DNA of 64,000 bases from JBBSHS01 sp038232515. GTDB lineage: Bacteria > Actinomycetota > Acidimicrobiia > Acidimicrobiales > JAUJNH01. The number at the start of each line of letters is the position of its first letter. Positions within the stretch are counted from its first letter, which is position 1. The stretch is from assembly GCA_038232515.1 (NCBI GenBank), contig JBBSHS010000001.1, forward strand, positions 45,848 to 109,847, in the 5' to 3' direction. Positions 35,197 through 43,327 of the stretch are shown piece by piece. The notes below the pieces were generated by a model. That model made no database searches and had not been told where the DNA came from. It worked only from the letters and a program-made list of their open reading frames with translations. Both the position numbers and the translations under genes were made by a program.

Positions 35197-35343
35197 AGCC
35201 TCGCCGGCCTGGGCGCCGGTGCCAACGCGACTTCAGGACCCGCCCGCTCAAGCTCCACGCCTGGGAGATCCCTGTCCCGCCGTGAGGCGGAGCGCAGCCC
35301 AGGAGGAGCCCGTGGAGCGGCCGGGTTACGCTCGGACGGGCCC

Positions 35344-35916
35344 ATGACCGCGACCTGCCGGGTGCTGCTCATCTCAGGGAGCCTGCGGAGCAGGTCGACG
35401 AACACCGCCGTGTTGCGCACGGCGGCCGACGTGGCGCCCGACGGCATCGAGGCGGTCCTCTACGGGCACCTAGCCGACCTTCCGCATTTCAACCCCGACG
35501 ACGACGTGGAACCGCTCCACCCCGCCGCCGGTGAGCTGAGACGCCAATTCCGTGGCGCGGACGCCGTGCTGTTCTCGACGCCCGAGTACGCGGGCGCACT
35601 TCCGGGGTCGTTCAAGAACCTTCTGGACTGGACGGTGGGTGACGACCAAGCCGGTTCCATCTACGACAAGCCCGTGGCGTGGATCAACGCGTCAACCCGC
35701 GGGGCGGTCGACGCCCATGGCTCGCTGCGTAGGGTCCTGGGCTACGCCAAGGCGGCCGTCGTCGAAGCTGCGTGCGCAGACATAGCGGTATCGGGGGCCA
35801 TGCTCGGCGATGACGGGCTGATCGTCGAGCCCTCGGTCCGCCACCGGATCGCCCGTGCCTTGACGACGCTCGCCGATCATGGCTGCCGCCTCCCGGACCG
35901 ACGGAGGGAATTGTGA
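35344..35916 (+). CDS. NADPH-dependent FMN reductase family protein
   Basis: 190 residues from MTATCRVLLISGSLRSRSTN. Flavodoxin-like fold: ISGSLRSRSTNTAVLRTAA is the FMN-phosphate loop, and LFSTPEYAGALPGSFKNLLDW the family substrate motif (TPEYaGslPg.lKN.lDW). Reduces FMN, quinones or chromate-like compounds using NAD(P)H. It overlaps the MFS gene by 4 bp (GTGA), forming a reductase-exporter pair. Confidence 0.9.
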   Translation: MTATCRVLLISGSLRSRSTNTAVLRTAADVAPDGIEAVLYGHLADLPHFNPDDDVEPLHPAAGELRRQFRGADAVLFSTPEYAGALPGSFKNLLDWTVGDDQAGSIYDKPVAWINASTRGAVDAHGSLRRVLGYAKAAVVEAACADIAVSGAMLGDDGLIVEPSVRHRIARALTTLADHGCRLPDRRREL

Positions 35917-37511
35917 CCGATCCTGAGACGATCTTCCGCCGCCGGTGGGCGATCCTCGCCGTTCTCAGCCTGAGCGTCTTCCTGGCCGTCGTCGACAACA
36001 CGATCGTCAACGTGGCCCTGCCCAGCATCAGCGAGCAGATCAACGCCTCGACCAGCCAGCTCCAGTGGATCGTCGACGGCTACTCCCTGGTCTTTGCCGT
36101 GCTCCTGCTCGTGGGGGGCAGCCTCGGCGACCGGTACGGGCGGAGGGGCGCGCTTCAACTCGGCATTGCCGCCTTCGCCGGGTTCTCGGCCTTCGCCGGT
36201 CTCTCGGGCTCGACCCATCTGCTGATCTTCGCCCGCTGCCTCATGGGCATGGCCGCCGCGCTGATCTTCCCGGCGACCCTTGCCATCCTCACCAACACGT
36301 TCACGAACGCCAAGGAGAGGGCGGCGGCGATCGGGGTTTGGACGGGCGTCGTAGGGCTGGCCGTGGCCCTCGGCCCACTCACCGGCGGGGTTCTCCTCCA
36401 GCACTTCTGGTGGGGGTCGATCTTCTTCGTCAACCTGCCCGTCGCCGCTGTCGCCCTCGGGCTCGGGGCGTGGGTACTGCCGACGAGCCGTGACCCGGCC
36501 GCCCCTCGGCTCGACTCTCTCGGCTTCGTCCTGTCCGGCGTCGGGATCGGCGCGCTCATCTACACCACGATCGAGGCCCCGGGGCGGGGCTGGATGACCC
36601 CGCTCACGATCGGGGGCTACGTCGTCGGCCTGGCGGTGATCGCCACCTTCGCCATCTGGGAGCATCGCACTTCAGACCCGATGCTCGACATCGGCCTCTT
36701 CAACAACATCCGGTTCAGCGCGGCCAGCTTCTCGATCACCGTGTCCTTCTTCGGACTGTTCGGGTTCATCTTCCTCATCACCCAGTACTTCCAGCTGGTG
36801 CGCGGGTACGACACCCTGTCCGCCGGTGTCCACACTCTGCCGTTCGCCATCGCCACAGGCGCCGTGGCACCAGTGGCACCACTTCTGGCTGGCAGGATCG
36901 GCACCAAGATCGTCGTCCCTTCGGGCCTGGTGATCATGGGAGCGGGGTTCCTGGTCGCCACCGGGCTCAGGGTCGACACCCCGTACTTCGGCGCCGTGAT
37001 CGGGTCCATGCTCCTCATCGCCACCGGCCTCGGGCTGGTTGCCGCTCCGTCCACCGATGCCATCCTGGCCGTGCTGCCACCGGCCAAAGCCGGCGTCGGC
37101 TCGGCCGTCAACGACGTCACCCGGGAGCTGGGCGGAGCGTTCGGGGTGGCCGTCGTGGGTGCCGCCTTCTCGTCCGTCTACGGCACCGCCCTGGCCCGGC
37201 GCCTCGATGCCCTGCCCATCCCTCCGTCCGCCCTTACCGCGGCCCGGTCGTCGACGGCAGCCGCCCTGGCGGTCGCCCAGCGCGCACCCGTCGGGGCCCG
37301 AGGCGCCATCGTGGACGCGGCGCGCACGTCGTTCGTCGATGGTCTCGGACGTGGCTCGGCCGTCTGTGCCGGGGTGGTCCTGGTGGGGGCGGTGTTCGCC
37401 TTCGTGGTGCTCCCCCGCCGCCTCCCCTCGGTGGGCCACGCCGTCGGTACGGATGACGACGTCATGAGCAGCGCCGGCATCGAAGACCTTGAGCCCGACG
37501 TCGTCGGGTGA
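35913..37511 (+). CDS. MFS transporter, DHA2 (14-helix, EmrB/QacA-like)
   Basis: 532 residues from an overlapping GTG. Motif A-like GGSLGDRYGRRGAL after helix 2; motif C-like WTGVVGLAVALGPLTGGVLLQH in helix 5; DNTIVNVALPSI in helix 1 (D and the NTIVNVALP signature of DHA2). Fourteen hydrophobic helices fit the length. Proton-driven drug or metabolite efflux is the family role. The coupled flavin reductase suggests export or detoxification of a redox-active compound (inference). Confidence 0.93.
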   Translation: MTDPETIFRRRWAILAVLSLSVFLAVVDNTIVNVALPSISEQINASTSQLQWIVDGYSLVFAVLLLVGGSLGDRYGRRGALQLGIAAFAGFSAFAGLSGSTHLLIFARCLMGMAAALIFPATLAILTNTFTNAKERAAAIGVWTGVVGLAVALGPLTGGVLLQHFWWGSIFFVNLPVAAVALGLGAWVLPTSRDPAAPRLDSLGFVLSGVGIGALIYTTIEAPGRGWMTPLTIGGYVVGLAVIATFAIWEHRTSDPMLDIGLFNNIRFSAASFSITVSFFGLFGFIFLITQYFQLVRGYDTLSAGVHTLPFAIATGAVAPVAPLLAGRIGTKIVVPSGLVIMGAGFLVATGLRVDTPYFGAVIGSMLLIATGLGLVAAPSTDAILAVLPPAKAGVGSAVNDVTRELGGAFGVAVVGAAFSSVYGTALARRLDALPIPPSALTAARSSTAAALAVAQRAPVGARGAIVDAARTSFVDGLGRGSAVCAGVVLVGAVFAFVVLPRRLPSVGHAVGTDDDVMSSAGIEDLEPDVVG

Positions 37512-37557
37512 CCCCACCGGGGCGCGGCGGACGACGAGTCTCCCGATGGGTACGGCC

Positions 37558-37965
37558 TCAGGCTGGGCCGGGCCCGGTCGGTCGTGGGTGCCGTATGGAC
37601 GCCGTCCGGCGGACGTGGAGGGCCCACAGGACCAAAGGGATCTGTATGGGCAACCGTGCGTACCCGATCAGGGGGTCGAGGCCGGAGCGATGACGCCAGT
37701 CGGCCGCCATCTGGATGTTGGCGGGGAAGACGGCGACGAAGAGGACGGCGGTGACGGTGGCGCCGGCTCGGCGCGTCGCAGGATGGGCGACCAGGCCGGC
37801 GCAGGCCAGCTCGGCCATGCCGCTGGCCACCGTCCAGCCGACTCGGGAGCCGGGCAGCACGCGGGGGACGATGTCCTCGTAGACACCGGGCGCGGCTAGG
37901 TGGGTCAGGCCGGCGCCGGCCAGGATGGCCGACAGGGCAAGGGCCCAGCCGTCGGGTCTGGTCAC
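37558..37965 (-). CDS. DoxX-like small membrane protein
   Basis: 135 residues with four hydrophobic helices: GWALALSAILAGAGLTHLAAP, a second ending GMAELACAGLVAHP, ATVTAVLFVAVFPANIQMAADW and IQIPLVLWALHVRR. The helix pattern and the FPANIQMA motif match the DoxX / DUF417-like family. Role in respiration or redox is unresolved for most members. It is convergent with the MFS gene. Confidence 0.75.
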   Translation of the reverse strand: MTRPDGWALALSAILAGAGLTHLAAPGVYEDIVPRVLPGSRVGWTVASGMAELACAGLVAHPATRRAGATVTAVLFVAVFPANIQMAADWRHRSGLDPLIGYARLPIQIPLVLWALHVRRTASIRHPRPTGPGPA

Positions 37966-37984
37966 GGAGCGAGGCCGATCGTCT

Positions 37985-38250
37985 TCACTTCCGACACCTT
38001 CGCACCCAGCGATCCAACCAGACCAGCCTGAGCAGGTCCCGAAGGGTCATGGAGGGCTGGCCGAGACACCGGCGCCCGCCACGCGCCGGGATACGGCGCC
38101 AGCGCTGGCGATGGCTCTGATGTCTTCGGACATGCTGAGGGCGAGCGCGACGCGCTTCGCCGGGGAGAGCCGGCGGTAGACCGAGATCTGGACCGCCCGA
38201 GCGGCCGGCGTCGTAGCGGCCGGCCACCGGCCACGACCTCGTTCCTCCAT
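37985..38250 (-). pseudogene. remnant of a small conserved hypothetical protein
   Basis: One frame reads ARAVQISVYRRLSPAKRVAL then ALSMSEDIRAIASAG, the kind of helical N-terminus seen in a common actinobacterial hypothetical family (...RRlsPa.Rv..a..mSe.vRala.aGi..rhP). After this, the frame degenerates and stops at about 38047, while another frame holds PSMTLRDLLRLVWLDRWVR, resembling the family's C-terminal helix. This suggests an indel. The family resemblance is from memory and weak. Confidence 0.35.
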
Positions 38251-38253
38251 CGG

Positions 38254-38328
38254 TCGGGCTGCCCGGATTTGAACCGGGGACCTCTGCGTCCCGAACGCAG
38301 CGCGCTAACCAAGCTGCGCTACAGCCCG
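38254..38328 (-). tRNA. tRNA-Pro (anticodon CGG)
   Basis: Minus-strand cloverleaf: acceptor CGGGCTG pairs with CAGCCCG, discriminator A; D-arm GCGC..GCGC with AGCTTGGTTA loop; anticodon stem CTGCG/CGCAG with loop TTCGGGA giving anticodon CGG; T-stem CCCGG-TTCAAAT-CCGGG. CCA is not encoded. Reads proline CCG codons, frequent in this GC-rich genome. No integration signature is seen at its 3' side. Confidence 0.95.
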
Positions 38329-38399
38329 TCGGTTGCGGCCATGGAGCCTAGCGGAGACCGGGGCGTTCCCCGTCCGGTCGGGCCTGGACGCACAGGTCG

Positions 38400-38822
38400 T
38401 CAACCTCGGGTGACGACCACGGTCTCGGGGCGGTCGGTGGCGTCGAAATAGGTGCCACCGGCCAGCAGGGCCTCGACGGCCTTGCGCAACCGGATCGGAT
38501 CGAGTGGCTTCACCAGCCAGCCGTCGGCGTTGGAACGCCGGGCCAGGAAGACGTCGGCCCGCCGGTCGAGCAGCATCAGCACTGGGACGGGGGGCAGGCG
38601 ACCGGCACCCTCTTCGAGGTGGAGGTCGGCGCACATGGCCACGGCGCCCATGTTGCCCATCTGGAAGTCGAGCACCGCCAGGTCGGGCGGCCTGTCCCGA
38701 ACGGCCCGGAGCAGGTCCGTCCCGACGGTCGACTCCTGCACCGAGTGGTGGCCCCGGCTGAGCACCTGGCGGACCTCGTCCCTGACCCAGTCGGCGTCGC
38801 TGGCGACGAGGACGTGGGCCAT
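38400..38822 (-). CDS. single-domain response regulator receiver protein
   Basis: 140 residues from MAHVLVASDADWVRDEV. Receiver fold with phospho-acceptor D52 in LAVLDFQMGNMGA, and the conserved Lys about 105 in GWLVKPLDPIRLRKAVEAL. Only one acidic residue pair (SDAD) at the metal site end. No output domain, so it acts through protein contacts. It is divergent from a STAS-domain gene, suggesting a partner-switching or signalling module. Confidence 0.85.
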   Translation of the reverse strand: MAHVLVASDADWVRDEVRQVLSRGHHSVQESTVGTDLLRAVRDRPPDLAVLDFQMGNMGAVAMCADLHLEEGAGRLPPVPVLMLLDRRADVFLARRSNADGWLVKPLDPIRLRKAVEALLAGGTYFDATDRPETVVVTRG

Positions 38823-38978
38823 GTCGGGCGAGCGTAGGCCAGCCGGCATCGCCGTCGCCGCCCGGCGTCCCCGGTCCGGTCCGGCGGTCGGCTGGCAGCG
38901 GTTGTGGGGCGCTGGCCGTGGGGCCGTCCCAGTCTGGGTACGATGCCGCGCCAACTGCCCCCGGGAGTGAGGAGCCGC

Positions 38979-39332
38979 ATGCTGGAGATCCAGCTTGACG
39001 AGGTGCAGGGCCTGAAGGTCTGTCGTCCCATAGGTGAGCTCGACGCCTTCACCGTCAGCCAGTTCCGCCAGTCTCTGGCCGAGTTGGCCTCGACGCCCCG
39101 TCTGCTGATCGACATGTCTGGCGTGCCGTTCGTCGACTCCGCCGGCCTGGGGGCACTGATCGGCGGCATCCGGCGAGCCCGTGAGCTAGGGGGTGACGTG
39201 GCCGTCGCCTGCAACCGGCCGGCGCTCACGCGGCTGTTGCGCACGACCGGCTTCGACCGCATCGTCACCGTCGCCGAGACGCTCGAGGAGGCGGCCGCCG
39301 CCCTCGAGCCGCCCCCGCCCGCCGACGTCTGA
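38979..39332 (+). CDS. STAS-domain anti-sigma factor antagonist
   Basis: 117 residues from MLEIQLDEVQGLKVCRP, with GAGGAG upstream. STAS fold: VCRPIGELDAFTVSQFRQSLAEL, then LLIDMSGVPFVDSAGLGALIGGI, in which the Ser of VDSAGLGAL is the phosphorylation site of SpoIIAA-like proteins. Predicted to release a sigma factor by binding an anti-sigma kinase when unphosphorylated. No such kinase is adjacent. The C-terminus is Pro-rich. Confidence 0.88.
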   Translation: MLEIQLDEVQGLKVCRPIGELDAFTVSQFRQSLAELASTPRLLIDMSGVPFVDSAGLGALIGGIRRARELGGDVAVACNRPALTRLLRTTGFDRIVTVAETLEEAAAALEPPPPADV

Positions 39333-39422
39333 CCTGGCGGCCGGCCGCCGTTGTGGCCTGGCCCAGGACGTGCCCCACCGGGTGTGGCCGACGGGCGGTC
39401 CGGGCCATTCGGCCCGGGCGGG

Positions 39423-40535
39423 TCAGGCGCGGCCGAACAGGTGGGCGGCCACCAGCTCCAGGCCGCCGAGGTCGTGGACGTCGTCGGCCAGGAACGGCAC
39501 GCGGGTCACTGGGGCAGGGGCCACCTGCTCGACCAGCTCCACCAGGTGGGCGGCCTCGCGGCTGGCAACGGCGTCGAGCTCGGCCAGGTTGCGCTCGAGC
39601 ACGGCGAGGGCCGAGCCGTCCGGGGCCGGAGGGATCGGAGGTAGGCCCAGCCCGAAGGCCGGATGGACGCGGTTCACCACCAGGGCGGCGACTTTGATGC
39701 CGCCGTCGGCGAGCCTGCCGGCGAAGTACAGCGCCTCTTCGACCGTGTCGCGTCGGGCGGAGGCCACCAGCACGAACGCGGTGGTGGGGTCCTTCAGCAG
39801 GTCCAGGACGGCCTGGGCCCGCTCCCGGAAGCCCTGCTCCATGCCTTCGAAGGCGTCGAAGAAGGCAAGTGTGTCGGCCACCACCTCGCCTCCCACAACC
39901 TTGGTGACGGTCCGCAAAAAGGCCTGGGTGGCCATCGACACAGCCCTCAGATAGGCCCGCGTCGGCATCAGGAGCAGGCGGAAGACCCGGTTGTCCAGGA
40001 AACGGGTGAGGCGGCGGGGGGCGTCGAGGAAGTCCAGGGCGTTGCGGGTGGGCGGAGTGTCCACCACGACGATGTCGTACGTCTGATCACCGCTGCCCGA
40101 CCACAGCTCGTACAGCTTCTCCATGGCCATGTACTCCTGGGTGCCCGACAGCGCCCCAGCGATGTTGCGGTACATGCGGTTGGCGAGGATGGCTTCAGCC
40201 TGTCGCTCGTCGGCCGCGTAGCGACGCACCACCGTGTCGAAGGTCGACCTGGTGTCCAGCATCACGGCCCACAGCTCGCCCGGCCCGACGCCGGCCACCC
40301 GAGATGGCGTGTCGGAGAGGGTGTCCAGACCGAGGGCATCGGCCAGGCGCTTGGCCGGGTCGATGGTGACCACGCAGGCCACCCGGCCCTTCTTCGCCGC
40401 CTCGACGGCGACCGCGGCGGCCACTGTCGTCTTGCCCACGCCGCCCGACCCGCAGCACACGACGACGCCCCGTTCCCCGGCCAGGTCGGCCAGGTCCACC
40501 GAGGCCGGGGGCCCGGCAGGCTGTTGTGAGCTCAT
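39423..40535 (-). CDS. ArsA-like ATPase (second of a pair)
   Basis: 370 residues. Deviant Walker A CGSGGVGKTTVAAAVA near residues 28-38, IDPAKRLADALGL, and VVDTPPTRNALDFLDAPRRL (switch II/Walker B region) of the SIMIBI ArsA/Get3 group. Length is that of one ArsA half, so it probably works as a heterodimer with the gene upstream. The Rv3679-Rv3680 (BagA/BagB) pair of mycobacteria has the same arrangement next to whiB4 and ponA2. Confidence 0.85.
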   Translation of the reverse strand: MSSQQPAGPPASVDLADLAGERGVVVCCGSGGVGKTTVAAAVAVEAAKKGRVACVVTIDPAKRLADALGLDTLSDTPSRVAGVGPGELWAVMLDTRSTFDTVVRRYAADERQAEAILANRMYRNIAGALSGTQEYMAMEKLYELWSGSGDQTYDIVVVDTPPTRNALDFLDAPRRLTRFLDNRVFRLLLMPTRAYLRAVSMATQAFLRTVTKVVGGEVVADTLAFFDAFEGMEQGFRERAQAVLDLLKDPTTAFVLVASARRDTVEEALYFAGRLADGGIKVAALVVNRVHPAFGLGLPPIPPAPDGSALAVLERNLAELDAVASREAAHLVELVEQVAPAPVTRVPFLADDVHDLGGLELVAAHLFGRA

Positions 40536-40578
40536 CTCGGGGTTCCGGTGGGGGCCACGGGCGCGTGGGGTCCGCGCC

Positions 40579-41556
40579 TCAACCGGACGTGACGGGGTCG
40601 GGCAGTGACCGGATGGACCGGGCCAGGGCGGTGGCCAGGTCGGCGAGCTGCGCCGGACCGATCTCGTGGCCGAACACGAAGGGCATCCGCAACTGCGACA
40701 AGGGCAGGGCGTGGCGCAGACGCTGCACCTGCTCCTCGTGGAGGGCCTGGCGCTGGCGGCGAAACGACGCCGCTCGGGTCAGCGCCTCGGCCTGGCCTTC
40801 CACCAGCTCCAGGCCGGCCTGGGCGGCGGCCTCCACCGGGCCCACCTCCAGCCCGTCGAGGTGGTCGTACACGCCGTTCACCACCACCGGCGCCAGGCTC
40901 ACCCCAACGCGGTCCTCGAGGGCGAAGGCCGTCTCCACCACCTCGTTGACAGGGGTCTCCTCGGCCAGGGTCACCAGCAGCACCTGGCACCGGCGGCCGT
41001 CGGACAGCAGTTCGAGCACCTCCTCGGCCTGGGCCCGGATGGGGCCGACGGTGACGGCGTCGAGCAGTCCGGAGGCGCTTGTCAGGAACGTCACCGCGTG
41101 CCCGGCGGCGGGAGCGTCGAGGACGATGAGGTCTATCTCCGGTGCCCGTTCCAGTTGCTTCACCTTGCCCAGCACGAGGATGTCCTTGATTCCCGGCGCA
41201 GCCGTCGCCACGATGTCGATGGCCCCGCTGTTCACCAGCCGCTTGGACAGGCGGCGTAGGCCGTGGCCCTGGAGGTACTCCACCAGGGCGTCGTCCGGCG
41301 TGATCATCCGGGCCCGGACATCGGCCCGGCCGTCAGCTCCGCCGCCCGACAGGACTACCTCGTCATAGGTAAGCGGTCCGGTCCGGCCGAAGGCCGAACC
41401 GATGCCCGACTTGCCCTCCACCTCGACGATCAGGGTGGTCAGCCCGTAGTTGGCGGCCATACGGGCGAGGGTGGCGCTCACCGTCGTTTTGCCCACACCG
41501 CCCTTCCCGGCGACGATGAGCAGCCGTGTCTGTGAGCAGAACGCGGCAGGGTCCAC
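40579..41556 (-). CDS. ArsA-like ATPase (first of a pair)
   Basis: 325 residues from a GTG. Walker A AGKGGVGKTTVSATLA near residue 17, IVEVEGKSGIGSAFG, VLDAPAAGHAVTFLTSASGLL. It shows no metal-binding Cys motif typical of arsenite ArsA. Separated from its partner by 43 bp. The start codon lies within a few bases of the divergent NfeD gene, so both are probably driven from overlapping promoters. Confidence 0.85.
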   Translation of the reverse strand: MDPAAFCSQTRLLIVAGKGGVGKTTVSATLARMAANYGLTTLIVEVEGKSGIGSAFGRTGPLTYDEVVLSGGGADGRADVRARMITPDDALVEYLQGHGLRRLSKRLVNSGAIDIVATAAPGIKDILVLGKVKQLERAPEIDLIVLDAPAAGHAVTFLTSASGLLDAVTVGPIRAQAEEVLELLSDGRRCQVLLVTLAEETPVNEVVETAFALEDRVGVSLAPVVVNGVYDHLDGLEVGPVEAAAQAGLELVEGQAEALTRAASFRRQRQALHEEQVQRLRHALPLSQLRMPFVFGHEIGPAQLADLATALARSIRSLPDPVTSG

Positions 41557-41561
41557 TCAGA

Positions 41562-42878
41562 GTGAGGTTACTGCCCGGTGTCCCGGCCTTTGGTGCCGCC
41601 GTCGCCGTCGCCGTCGCCGTCGGCGTCGGCGTGGTGGCGATGGGTGGCCCCGCCGTGGCGGCCGCCGCCCCCGGCCCGGTGCCGGCCGCCCGTCATGTCG
41701 ACGTCGTGCAGCTGGGCGGCATCTTCGATCCGGTCAACGCCCGGCTGTTGCGTTCGTCCGTCCGTACCGCCACCGCCGACGGCGCCTCAATCCTCGTCGT
41801 CCAGCTGGATTCCACCAGCAGCACCGTCTCGGCCGGCGAGGCGTGTGCCGCGGCTGGCGCGGCACGGGCCGGCGTCCAGACCGTGCCGGTGGCCGTCTGG
41901 GTCGGCCCTGCCGGGCGGGGCCGTGCCTATGGCTCCGCCTACAGGGTCTTCGAGGAGGCCGACGTGCAGGGCGTGGCCCCGGGGGCCCGCATCGGCGAGG
42001 CGCCCCCGGCCTGCCGCACCGCGGCCGTCGACCCGTTGGCCGGCCACACGCTGACCGGCCAGGCGGCCACCGACGTGGGCCTGGCCGACATCGTGGCCCC
42101 GACGCTGTCCAACTTCATCGGCCAGCTCGACGGCGTGAAGGTCGACAGGACCGGTGAGGTGCTGTCCACCCTCGCCCCGGCCGACCAGGTGCCCGCCGGG
42201 CAGGGCCGGGGCCTGGCCCGCGACCTCGATGTCCGCTTCGTCAAAGCCGGCCTCATGGACCGCCTGCTTCACGGCCTGGGCAGCCCGACCGCCACCTACC
42301 TCCTGCTCGTCACCGGCCTGCTGTTCGTGCTGTTCGAGTTCTTCACCGCCGGCGTCGGCATCGCCTCGGGCGCCGCCGCCGTCGCCCTGGCCCTGTCCGC
42401 CTACGGCCTGGGCACGCTTCCCCTGCGACCGTGGGCCCTGGTGCTAATCGTGGTCGCCATGGTTGGCTACGGCATAGACGTGCAGTCGGGGGTTCCCCGA
42501 TCGTGGACGGTCATCGCCACGGTCTGCCTCATCGGGGGGAGCCTCGAGCTGTTCGGGGGCGGACGCCTGCCGCTCATCAGCATCGCACTGGTGCTGGCGA
42601 CCACACTGGTCGTGATCCTCGCCGCCATGCCATCGGTGGTGCGGTCCCGCTTCGCCACGCCCACGATCGGGCGGGAGACCATGATCGGGGAGATGGGCAC
42701 CGCCCTGGCCGCGGTCGACCCTGACGGCACCGTGGTCGTCCGAGGGGCGCCGTGGCGGGCCCGCACCAACCGGGCCACCCCCATCGAGGCGGGTGGGGCC
42801 GTGCGGGTCGTGGCTATCGACGGCCTCCTCCTGGAGGTGGAGCCTGAGACCGGTGGGGCCAAGGAAGCACACCATTGA
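41562..42878 (+). CDS. NfeD-family membrane protein (ClpP-like serine protease homologue)
   Basis: About 438 residues from GTG 41562 (VRLLPGVPAFG); an upstream start at 41526 would overlap the divergent ArsA gene. N-terminal signal/anchor, then a ClpP/SppA-like extracytoplasmic domain (VDVVQLGGIFDPVNARLL, LVVQLDST), five or so helices, and a C-terminal OB-fold NfeD domain (MIGEMGTALAAVDPDGTVVV). The usual catalytic GARAASAG motif of NfeD proteases is not seen; the equivalent region reads GRGRAYGSAYRVF, so protease activity is doubtful. Possibly a membrane-quality or stomatin-partner protein. Confidence 0.8.
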   Translation: MRLLPGVPAFGAAVAVAVAVGVGVVAMGGPAVAAAAPGPVPAARHVDVVQLGGIFDPVNARLLRSSVRTATADGASILVVQLDSTSSTVSAGEACAAAGAARAGVQTVPVAVWVGPAGRGRAYGSAYRVFEEADVQGVAPGARIGEAPPACRTAAVDPLAGHTLTGQAATDVGLADIVAPTLSNFIGQLDGVKVDRTGEVLSTLAPADQVPAGQGRGLARDLDVRFVKAGLMDRLLHGLGSPTATYLLLVTGLLFVLFEFFTAGVGIASGAAAVALALSAYGLGTLPLRPWALVLIVVAMVGYGIDVQSGVPRSWTVIATVCLIGGSLELFGGGRLPLISIALVLATTLVVILAAMPSVVRSRFATPTIGRETMIGEMGTALAAVDPDGTVVVRGAPWRARTNRATPIEAGGAVRVVAIDGLLLEVEPETGGAKEAHH

Positions 42879-42895
42879 CCGGCGACCCGCCCGTC

Positions 42896-42944
42896 GAGGC
42901 AACGGAAACCGCTGGTCAAAGACGGCGCTCGCGATAGTTGCCTC
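42896..42944. promoter_or_regulatory. inverted repeat upstream of whiB
   Basis: GAGGCAAC (42896-42903) and GTTGCCTC (42937-42944) form 8-bp arms 33 nt apart in the NfeD-whiB gap. Could be an operator or part of an mRNA leader structure. Function is not known; the call is based on symmetry and position only. Confidence 0.35.
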
Positions 42945-43004
42945 TTGTGCCGGCGCCCGCTGGCGGATACCGTCCGCGTCGTAGCCATGGAGGGAGGCCC
43001 GCAG

Positions 43005-43268
43005 GTGTCCATGCCTCGTTTGGACGACGGCTGGCAGGCGAAAGCGGCGTGCCGCGGGCCACAAGCCGCCGTGTTCTTCTCACCGCCCACCTTCGAGCGA
43101 AAAGACGAGAAGGAGGAGCGGGAGGGCCGGGCCAAGGCCATCTGTGCCTCCTGCTCGGTGCGCGGCCCGTGCCTCGAGTACGCCCTGCGCATGCGGGAGC
43201 CCCACGGCATCTGGGGCGGTCTCAACGAGGCCGAGCGCAAGCAGCTGCTCGCCCGCCCGGCCGTCTGA
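43005..43268 (+). CDS. WhiB-family [4Fe-4S] transcriptional regulator
   Basis: About 87 residues from the GTG of VSMPRLDDGWQAKAAC, chosen because GGAGGGAGG ends 7 nt upstream; ATG 42987 and ATG 43011 are alternatives. The four cluster Cys are in AACRGPQ, then AICASCSVRGPC (C-x2-C-x5-C), followed by the turn GIWGG and a basic LNEAERKQLL end. FFSPPTFERKDEKEEREGRA matches WhiB1/2-like proteins. WhiB proteins sense O2/NO through the Fe-S cluster and bind sigma factor. Only Actinobacteria and their phages encode them. Confidence 0.95.
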   Translation: MSMPRLDDGWQAKAACRGPQAAVFFSPPTFERKDEKEEREGRAKAICASCSVRGPCLEYALRMREPHGIWGGLNEAERKQLLARPAV

Positions 43269-43327
43269 CCACCCCGGGGGCCACTGAAACGGGTCCCACC
43301 CGCTGACATGGGAGACTACCGGGCGAC

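Noticed and set aside
38254..38328. tRNA-Pro as integration site
   Set aside because: No duplicated tRNA 3' end or integrase nearby; the integration signature is at glnA instead.
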